Shown in pieces: positions 56,577-64,000 of a stretch of DNA of 64,000 bases. Numbering within the stretch: the first letter of the stretch is position 1; each line of letters begins with the position of its first letter. A program made the translations under genes and the position numbers. The stretch covers positions 9,631,897 through 9,695,896 of the forward strand of contig CM060684.1 in the NCBI GenBank assembly GCA_030686995.1, in the 5' to 3' direction. The notes under the pieces were generated by a model. It saw nothing but the letters and a program-made list of their open reading frames with translations, made no database searches and was not told the origin of the DNA. This DNA is from Artemisia argyi (lineage: Eukaryota; Streptophyta; Magnoliopsida; Asterales; Asteraceae).

Positions 56577-59492
56577 TTAGCTAGCATTTGGCAAAACATA
56601 ATAAATATATATACGGAAACCGGATATAGTAGTATCGCTGAGATGGACGCCCAAAGAGGATAGGTGTCACGTTTGATCGTGAATACACCAACAATGGCAA
56701 GGTATCATGATGGCGAGCATCTCAGCCGAGTAGGTCCATGATGGTCCCTTTATATATACCGTGACAAGCAATGTTAGCAACCCAAGAAGGTTATTCATCA
56801 CCAATCCATTGTAGATCTGCATTAGATAAACGAAATCGTGTTGTTAGTTTACATCATATATCATACATAGTGAGTAAGTTATCGGTTGATAAAATCTTTT
56901 GAAATATAATTTTGAAATTTTCATTTGATCAAGATATTAACTGTTAAACATAAAGTAAGTGATGCATTAGTGAAAATGTGCAAACCTCTGAAAACGCCAA
57001 AGAAGCGTTCTTCCGAACATGGGGTTGAGCATCGAGAATTGCATTGATTACCATTTTAGCATTCTGGGCAATCGGGACCATAACAAATGAAGTGAAGAGA
57101 AAAGGTATGCTAGCTGCTGTTGAGAATTGTATGACACTTGTTATGGAGGCAGATGAAATTGTGATCATGATCGCTATTCCAAATATAGCATACACGTTGG
57201 TTGCTTTAGGTTTGTCCCGTTTCAAGAGTGCGTCAATTTCTCCCCAGTTATCCTGAAAATTTGGAGAAAGTATCAGTGCATCAGTAACAAAAAGATAAAC
57301 CAGTATATGAACTATTTTTAGTAAATTACCTTTTCAAATTTTGCAATTGCCTTTTTTCGGATCTTTAATGCTTTGATCTTGATTAATCGCTTTCTCAATC
57401 CATTTGCTGAATCCATCTACAAATTCTTTTTTCTCTACCAATTGATTCTTTGTTGGTATTTTAGTGTAAAATAGATTGAGTTTAATATGCATATAAGGGT
57501 CGACACTTATATGAATATTAACTGGACTAACGAGGGTTCCAAGGGGGCGGTAGCCCCCTTGGTGGGGGTTCGAGGGCAACGCCCCTGAGAGAAGCAGGGT
57601 CCAAGGGGCAGCGCCCCTGGCTGGGGTCAAAAAATTCCTCTAAGTTGCTATGTCAAAAATTCCTCAGAAAATTAAATTTTCGGAAATTGAGGGACTAAAT
57701 TTGACTGCTTGAAACCTTGAAACTGCCACAAGGCAGTTAATGCTAAAACCTTTTTCATCAAACATAAGGATACAGAAACGATTCTGATTGTAGACATAAC
57801 AACATACACAAACTTGAATCAATTAGATTTTATCCGGTCGTTAATTGGTATCCACTCCAATTTAATCGATCTGAAAGCGTTCATACTCGTGACTTCTAAT
57901 TGCTATCAGGATACCCTATTACCCCACATACGACACATAAACAACATTCTTATCATCATCATCAAAATCCTTTACCAATTCGTCCAAGACTCTATCATGG
58001 TCTAATGCTATTCCAAAATCGAAAGTCTCGATGAATTGTTTCAGCTCATCTCCATGTATTTCATCGTTATTATCCTTGTCGTGTTGTGAAAATAACCTAT
58101 ATAGGCAGAGTAAGCGAATCATGAAATATTGTTAAAACTAGAATACATTAGGGGTCAAGAACATTACCCTTCTATCTTTTCTCTGTCAGGTTCACCATCT
58201 TTTTTCACCATTTCATGCTTTTCATGGACTTGTTTCAAGATTCTTGGCATGATTTTCTCAATTATCGTAAGATTTGAGCGTTGCTTGTTTATTTCTTTTT
58301 TCTTAACCTGTAGATAAAGTATTAAAATCTGAGAAAAGTTTACGAGTCTCCAATGAATGACTAAATTATCATCGAGTAAGCGTAACTTGCCTGATTCCAT
58401 AAATATTTAGAAGCAGATCCAGAACTATTTGCCTCGTTCTTCTCTTTTTCTAGACAATTGGTGCATCCTTGTTGGAACTCTGGCCTATTGATGCTTCCAC
58501 TTTTGTCTTTATCGAAGTGTTTCAAAATCTCAGCTTTGGCATACTCTTTGGACATATTATCTTTTTCCAACTTTAATTGCTCCACCAGATTTTCCAATTC
58601 ATCATGCGATATGCGTCCATCTCCATTATTGTCGGCTTTATCAAAAGTTCTGAAAATTCAAGGTATTGCATTAATCAGCTGCCCTAAAAAATGTTATATG
58701 ATAAGTTTATTTTGATATTTTATATACAAAAGGATATTGTAACACCTTTTGAAGCAGGAAAATTTGAAATTCCCTTACTTGTCAAAAAGATCATCGACTT
58801 CTGCAAGCCTCTTGTCGTGATAGAAAAAGCGCGCCCTTAAGTTCTCTTGCTTCAAGTATTCCAAACTCCTGACCCGAATCCATGGATGTCCAACCTACAA
58901 GCCAAAGTGCACATCCCAAGTAATTTGGTTTCATTGTTTATCCTATAAAGTTTAGTTCATGAATCTCACGTTAGCTATTACAAGTACATACCTGATAACC
59001 AAAATATAGAAGTAGGGAAACGCCTGATACTATGAGTGCGGACAAAGTCATAGCTGGAGTGTTCATAAAATGTACTAGTCCCACAAAGGCAAATGGGATC
59101 AACGAAAGAAGCATAATTACAACTATAGCTCCGGTATCCTTGTCAACATTAACGCCCGTATCTACAATAAGAGGAGTTTTAAAAGGGTTTAAAATGTTTC
59201 GGAACTATATCTCCATGTGTTCATATAGCACTATGCAAATAAATGATTGTACGCCTATACGTAAATTTTATTCTAAGTTATCCTACTAGAACTCACAAAC
59301 TATAGATTAAGGAAATGATCTAACCAGTCAGAAATGAAAGTTTGTGTTTAAGAGACAAGCATTTTATCGATGAGTCTTGTTGATGATCAGATTCAGGTGA
59401 TGATCCCTTTTCAAGCTTATGTCTACTTAATATTACGCAAATTCCCCATATAAGTGTGAGAGTGATGACAGTCGATCCTGCATACATGCTCA
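56577..59492 (-). pseudogene. NCL-like gene, broken and 5'-truncated (unit 4)
   Basis: Remnants of exons 9 to 2 at 56577-56816, 56986-57252, 57330-58096 (interrupted), 58168-58307, 58391-58649, 58746-58894, 58992-59161 and 59325-59492. Exon 1 and the start of exon 2 are missing, cut at a join to desaturase DNA. Exon 7 is split by a solo LTR and has one extra base near 57356. Exon 9 has a two-base gain and a two-base loss that garble the region between. Exons 3-6 and 8 are open. Exon 5 is one codon shorter and exon 4 one codon longer than in units 2 and 3. It is more diverged than units 2 and 3 are from each other. Confidence 0.88.
57451..57946. mobile_element. Solo LTR in NCL exon 7 (unit 4) with perfect 5-bp TSD
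   Basis: It starts TGTTGGTATT and ends AAACAACA, so the ends are TGTTG/CAACA. TTCTT is duplicated at 57446-57450 and 57947-57951. It is 496 bp long with no coding sequence. A GC-rich part at 57539-57620 has strong stems, including CCAAGGGGGC/GCCCCCTTGG around a 4-base loop. Such GGGGC-rich LTRs are common in plant copia families; family not determined. Confidence 0.9.
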
Positions 59493-59735
59493 GCTGTTCC
59501 ACAAAGACTCAGTGTCTATACCGCCAAAGACTATGCAGATATTCTAGAATTTCTGGTGGGTCGGTGGAATGTGGCAGACTTAACCGGGCTATCTGGTGAA
59601 GGACGCAAGGCCCAAGAGAATGTTTGTGGGTTGCCACCGAGAATCAGAAGGCTCGAGGAGAGGGCTGCAGGTAGGGCAAAAGAAGGCCCGATGATGCCAT
59701 TCAGCTGGATCTATGATAGAAAAGTGAAGCTTTGA
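59493..59735 (+). pseudogene. Stearoyl-ACP desaturase C-terminal fragment (unit 5 edge)
   Basis: Eighty-one codons including the stop match the C-terminal end of plant stearoyl-[ACP] 9-desaturase, starting at [20 protein letters not shown] and keeping the terminal [11 protein letters not shown] motif. Unlike the 2363 copy, it has no premature stop. It is still only about a fifth of the enzyme and is joined tail to tail with the truncated NCL gene. The following 370 bp matches 2567-2935. Confidence 0.85.
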
Positions 59736-60107
59736 AAAATTGGAATAGTAAGTTGAAGTTTAAGGTTCTGTTGCTTTTTTTATGCGTAGAGTCTCAAATC
59801 TATTTTAGATGTCTGTTTAATGTAGTGCTGATGTGATTTTCTTGAATTTGGAACGTATCGTGAGTTTGCGTGTTTGTAAACTTTTGTGGACATATTATAG
59901 AACTTGTTATGCATGCCATTTTGATGTTGATGGTTATCGTCTACCCTGTGTTTATCATTTTAATCGTTGGTAGCTCACATGAGAATCAGAAAATTATAAA
60001 TCATTCAGAGCCGTAAGACACTTTCAATAGTTTAAATAACCTGGAACCGACAATGCATCTAAGATTTTGGTCTTGGTATGCACACTTTTCCTGTGATCAG
60101 TCGAATA

Positions 60108-60499
60108 CGAAGAGAGGAATACTTAGAGAGCTTTTACAAAGAAACTTTTATTACTTGAACTTTTCTTCATAGTACATACAAATGCATCACTACACCTATT
60201 TATACTTCTCCATGGAAGGTTCTAGAACCCAGACATGGATAATTACTTACATCATCATCCTAATCTTAATTCTAGATCATTCTTGATACATCATTATCCT
60301 TATCAACATATATAGTTCTAGATACTTCCTACTAGATAAGGTTAACTAGATATTTTTAGCATCAATCTAGATATTTCTAGCCATATTCTAGATATTATCT
60401 ATGAGGATTCTACGAGTTTCTAGAAACTTCCATACCATTCTACGACTTTCTAGAAACTTCCATACCATTCTCGGGCTAAATCAAGTTTATGATCCAACA
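60108..60499 (-). mobile_element. 3' LTR of a Ty1/copia element, ONSEN-like promoter
   Basis: On the minus strand it starts TGTTGGATCATAAACTTGAT, right after the purine run AAAGGGGGGG. The far end, about 60108, is set only by loss of homology to the desaturase flank and lacks the usual CA, so it may be off by some bases. It contains TATAAATA (60197-60204) and three perfect three-unit heat-shock elements (60215-60227, 60418-60430, 60448-60460), two of them in a 30-bp tandem repeat. Confidence 0.8.
60215..60460 (-). promoter_or_regulatory. Heat-shock element cluster upstream of LTR TATA box
   Basis: Each site fits GAAnnTTCnnGAA or its complement without mismatch. Reading the minus strand, the order is site 60460-60448, site 60430-60418, about 190 bp, site 60227-60215, then 10 bp to the TATA box at 60204-60197. 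Trimeric sites are the binding form of heat-shock factors. Heat response is inferred from this layout, which recalls Arabidopsis ONSEN. Confidence 0.7.
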
Positions 60500-62960
60500 C
60501 CCCCCCTTTAAACTTGATTTACCGACTCCAAGCATCATTCGTTGTCTTGAGAAGTCTTTCTCCTTGAGCGGCTTGGTGAAGATGTCTGCAACTTGATCTT
60601 CGGACCTCATATGTATTACTTGGACATCCTTCCTTGCAATGCATTCTCGAATAAAGTGATAACGAGTGTTAATATGCTTACTTCGATCATGGTAGACCGG
60701 ATTTTTCGCTAAGTCGATTGCTGACTTGTTATCCACGTAGATCTCAGTCGCATCTTCTTGCTCCATGTGTAGTTCCTTTAGCATACTTCTTAGCCAAATT
60801 GCGTGACATACACATGATGTTGCAGCTACGTACTCCGCTTCACAACTGGATAAGGTAACAATAGGTTGCTTCTTTGAAGACCATGTAAAGGCATTGTTAC
60901 CCAGGAAGAAGAGGAATCCTGTTGTACTTCTTCCATCGTCTTTATTTCCAGCCCAGTCATTGTCGCTATATCCAACCAGCTTGAAGTCTTCACTTGTTGA
61001 GTAAAACATACCATAATCTACGGTACCTTTGATATAACGGAGGATCCTCTTTGCAATCTCCAAATGTTTTGTTGTAGGCTCTTCCATGAAACGACTAACC
61101 AATCCAACCGCAAAGAGGATGTCGGGTCTTGTACATGTCAAATAGCGCAGACTTCCAACTAGACTCTTGAATAGAGTTGAGTCTACTGCTTCTCCTCCGT
61201 CATGCTTAGAAGGCTTTGCCTTATGTTCTATGGGGGTGCCAACGGGATTACATTTCTCCATGCCGAATTTCTTTAATATCTCCTTGGCATATCCTTCCTG
61301 ACTTATGAAAATTCCATCATCCATCTGCTTCACCTCAATGCCAAGATAATAAGACATAAGTCCTATGTCTGTCATCTCGAACTCTTTCGTCATTGACTTC
61401 TTGAGCTCATCCATCATACTTTGAGAGTTTCCTGTAAAGTTCAAATCATCCACGTACAAGCAGACAAGCAGTATACCTCCACTTTCAAATTTCACGTAAA
61501 GTGCATATTCACTTAGGCATTTTGTAAAACCATGTTCTTGGAAATACTTGTCAATTCTAGTATTCCAAGCACGTGGTGCCTGCTTTAGACCATATAAGGC
61601 CTTTTTCAACCTTAGCACTTTACCTTCATGCCCTTTGGCAACATATCCCTCCGGTTGCTCCACATAAACTTCTTCTTCGAGAAGTCCATTTAGAAATGCA
61701 GACTTCACATCCATTTGGTGGATTTTCCACCTATGTTGAGCTGCAATAGCAATAATCATTCTAATAGTTTCTAAACGAGCAACAGGAGCAAATACCTCTT
61801 CGTAGTCGATCCCATGCTTCTGCTTGTAACCTTTTGCCACAAGTCTTGCCTTGTACTTCTCTACTTCGCCTTTGGCGTTTTTCTTAGCCTTGTATACCCA
61901 CTTGACTCCAATAGCCTTTTGGCCTTTTGGAAGGGTCGTCAACTCCCACGTATCATTCTTCACTATTGACTTTATCTCCTCGCCCATGGCTTGTCTCCAT
62001 TTCTTACTTTTCATAGCCTCTTCAAAAACTAAAAGTTCACAATCAGCGTATAAACAAAAAAGGGATATCTCGTCAGTTACCTCGTAGAGCTCCTGCAAAC
62101 TTCTTGTCTTGGGTTCTCCTTCTCTTGAACTTGAAGGGGAGTCTTGGGTTGGAGTTGGACTTTGAGGTTGATGGACTTCTTCACTTGATTCACCCGTCTC
62201 TTCTTCATCAGTCATAGGAAGAAAGTCATACCTTTCATTTTCTTTAATGCTCCAATCCCATGCTTCTTCTTCATCGAACTCCACGTCTCTACTCACTAAC
62301 ACCTTCCTTGTGATTGGATTATAGAGCTTATAGCCTTTTGACTGCTTGTCGTAGCCAACGAACACATGTTTCTCACTTCTATCATCAAGCTTGGATCGCC
62401 TTTGGCTTGGAACGTGAACATACGCTATGCTTCCGAATACCCTTAGGTGAGAGACGGTAGGCTTCATCCCATTCCATGCTTCTTGTGGAGTCTTGTTATC
62501 TAAACTCTTTGACGGACACCGATTCAATAGATATACTGCACAGTCAACCGCTTCGGCCCAAAACTCCTTTGGAATCTTCTTATTTTTCAACATGCTTCGG
62601 ACCATATTGAGAATGGTTCTATTCTTTCTCTCTACCACTCCATTTTGTTGTGGGGAGTAAGGAGCCGTTAGAAATCTCCGGATCCCATTATCCTCACAAA
62701 ATTTGTTAAATTCTTTTGATAAAAATTCTCCACCTCTATCGGATCTCATGGATTTAATTTTTATACCTTTCTCCTTCTCAACCATAGCTTTAAATATCTT
62801 AAAAGCTTCAAAAGCTTGGGAATTTTCTTTTAGAAAATATACCCAAGTTTTTCTTGAAAAATCATCAATAAAGAGCATGAAGTAAAGATTCTTACCATGA
62901 GAGGGTGGAGTAATGGGACCGCACAAATCCATGTGAATTAGTTGCAAAGGCTCCTTAGCT
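60476..62960 (-). CDS. Copia Pol: integrase, reverse transcriptase, RNase H
   Basis: One open frame codes for the integrase core (HMDLCGP, IDDFSRKTWVYF, SDRGGEF, VVERKNRTI, giving the D-D-E triad). Then come an integrase C-terminal linker, reverse transcriptase (WKIHQMDVKSAFLNG, then CLYVDDLNFTGNS with the YVDD catalytic pair) and RNase H (SSCEAEYVAATS, KHINTRYHFIRE). All key residues are present. The first 30 residues of the longer frame (to 63049) are out of frame with Gag and probably not native. The stop at 60476 lies inside the LTR, so the frame passes through the polypurine tract. Strand and order identify Ty1/copia. The element could be active but for the break with Gag. Confidence 0.92.
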
Positions 62961-63986
62961 CTTAGCTCTTGATGTCGCTTCTTTCGGGAAGGAATTTCTA
63001 GCATGCTTTCCAAGAAGACATCCTTCACACACTTGATTGGGATGATCAATTTGATCTAACCCTTTCACCATTCCCTTTGATGATAATAACTTTAAGTCAC
63101 CAAAGTTTAAGTGCCCATACCTCATATGCCAAAGCCAGGAATGATCCTTTAAACAACTCTTTAAGCACTTAGCTTCATCATGTTGAATGTTTAGAAAGAA
63201 CTTTCGGTTTTTAGTCATAGGGACTTTAGCTATGAGCTTTCCTTCGGGATTTCTTATTGTAGCACTACGATCTTTGAAATGAATATCGTAGTTTTTCTCT
63301 AAAAGTTGTCCCACACTTAAAATGTTACTTTCAAGGTTGGGCACATTGTATACGTCCGAAATATATTGGTGACTTCCATCTTTAGCTCGGATAAGTATCT
63401 TACCTTTTCCTTTCACCGGTGCCTTTGATTCATCTCCAAAGGTGACGTTACCTTTACTTTCCTCCATATCTACGAACAAGTCTTCTTCACCCGTCATATG
63501 GTTACTCGCAGCGGAATCTATATGCCATGGTTCTATCCTCTCTTCTTGTTCGTCACGTCTTGCCATTAGCAAGGTAAGCTCATCTTTGTCTTCTACCTCC
63601 ACAAGATTAGCTTTTTCTTCCACGTGTCTTGAGCTACTACACTCACTGGCATAATGACCATATTTGCGACAATTATAACATCGTATTTGTGGCTTACCTC
63701 CTCTTTGAGATTGAAAGCCTCTCCCACGACTTCTTCGATATGAAAACCATTGGTTTTCATCTTCTTTGTTGACATCTTCTCTTCCTCGTCCTCGGCCTTG
63801 GAAACCACCACGACCTCGAAAAGTACCGCGTCCTCGTCCTTGCTCCTTTTCATGTAGAAAGCTCTTTTCTCTTTCTTTGAAAGAGACCTTCGAGTATAAA
63901 GCTTGCTCCAAGGGTTCTTTCCCCCTTCTTTTCTTTAATTTTTCTTCATGGGCTTGTAAAGATCCCATGAGTTGATCAATGGTCAT
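62955..63986 (-). CDS. Copia Gag, protease and integrase zinc region (partial at 5')
   Basis: The frame is open to the window side; the true start lies beyond 64000 or upstream of 63986. In order: the end of the Gag UBN2-type domain, an Arg/Gly-rich stretch (GRGRGTFRGRGGFQGRGRG), a CCHC knuckle (CYNCRKYGHYASEC), the protease site HIDSAASNHMTG (DSA in place of the usual DSG), and the GAG-pre-integrase part with HMRYGH and CEGCLLGKH. It stops at a 7-bp tandem duplication (CTTAGCT twice at 62954-62967 on the plus strand) that throws the frame off just before Pol. In copia elements Gag and Pol are normally one frame, so this is a recent break. Confidence 0.88.
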   Translation of the reverse strand: MTIDQLMGSLQAHEEKLKKRRGKEPLEQALYSKVSFKEREKSFLHEKEQGRGRGTFRGRGGFQGRGRGREDVNKEDENQWFSYRRSRGRGFQSQRGGKPQIRCYNCRKYGHYASECSSSRHVEEKANLVEVEDKDELTLLMARRDEQEERIEPWHIDSAASNHMTGEEDLFVDMEESKGNVTFGDESKAPVKGKGKILIRAKDGSHQYISDVYNVPNLESNILSVGQLLEKNYDIHFKDRSATIRNPEGKLIAKVPMTKNRKFFLNIQHDEAKCLKSCLKDHSWLWHMRYGHLNFGDLKLLSSKGMVKGLDQIDHPNQVCEGCLLGKHARNSFPKEATSRAKS

Positions 63987-64000
63987 AGAGTCTAGGTCTT

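Noticed and set aside
61851..62087. Plus-strand frames opposite the copia genes (also 63442, 63766)
   Set aside because: They are shadows of the Gag and Pol coding strand.

Overview
This is plant nuclear DNA, very probably from a eudicot. The grounds are spliced genes with GT-AG introns, Athila/Tat-type Ty3 and SIRE- and ONSEN-like Ty1 retrotransposons, Helitrons, MULE and Emigrant MITEs, and plant-type paralogues (NCL exchanger, stearoyl-ACP desaturase, peroxisomal thiolase, SEC24). The Athila-type Gag recalls proteins from Asteraceae genomes, but that placement is from memory and tentative. No bacterial features, rRNA genes, complete tRNA genes or CRISPR arrays were seen.

The host-gene backbone is a tandem array of a Na+/Ca2+ exchanger NCL-like gene on the minus strand. 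Unit 1 (about 2.3-6.8 kb) keeps only the last exon. Unit 2 (20.4-24.5 kb) and unit 3 (33.2-38.8 kb) are intact nine-exon genes of 707 and 706 codons. Unit 4 (56.6-59.5 kb) is a broken, 5'-truncated copy. The array is bounded on both sides by a fragment of the last exon of a stearoyl-ACP desaturase gene (2.36 and 59.5 kb). Units 2 and 3 also share about 3 kb of upstream DNA. Comparing them gives empty-site evidence for several transposon insertions.

The rest is mobile DNA. 1-2.3 kb: a chromovirus-like LTR end and the 3' end of an Athila/Tat-type element. 2.4-6.2 kb: hAT-like and LINE-like remnants and a SIRE-like solo LTR. 6.8-18.4 kb: nested retroelements, namely an Athila/Tat 3' part, then a SIRE-like LTR split by a 4-kb solo LTR that itself carries an Emigrant-like MITE. 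22-41 kb: Helitrons, hAT elements and MULE-type MITEs in and around the NCL genes. 42.9-51.0 kb: a young non-autonomous Ty3 element with two LTRs and a perfect 5-bp target duplication, coding only for Gag and protease-like domains. 51-54.5 kb: SEC24 and 3-ketoacyl-CoA thiolase pseudogene fragments on one strand. 60.1-64.0 kb: a nearly complete Ty1/copia element running off the window, with perfect heat-shock elements in its LTR.

The most interesting signals are four. The intact NCL-like proteins carry basic residues where the exchanger family has acidic ion-binding residues, and they have four EF-hands. The U5 of the Athila-type LTRs is complementary to the 5' end of tRNA-Asp, the same tRNA whose 3' end matches the primer-binding site. 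A palindromic TGACGSCGTCA array sits just upstream of the LTR TATA box in two diverged elements. The copia LTR promoter resembles a heat-inducible one.
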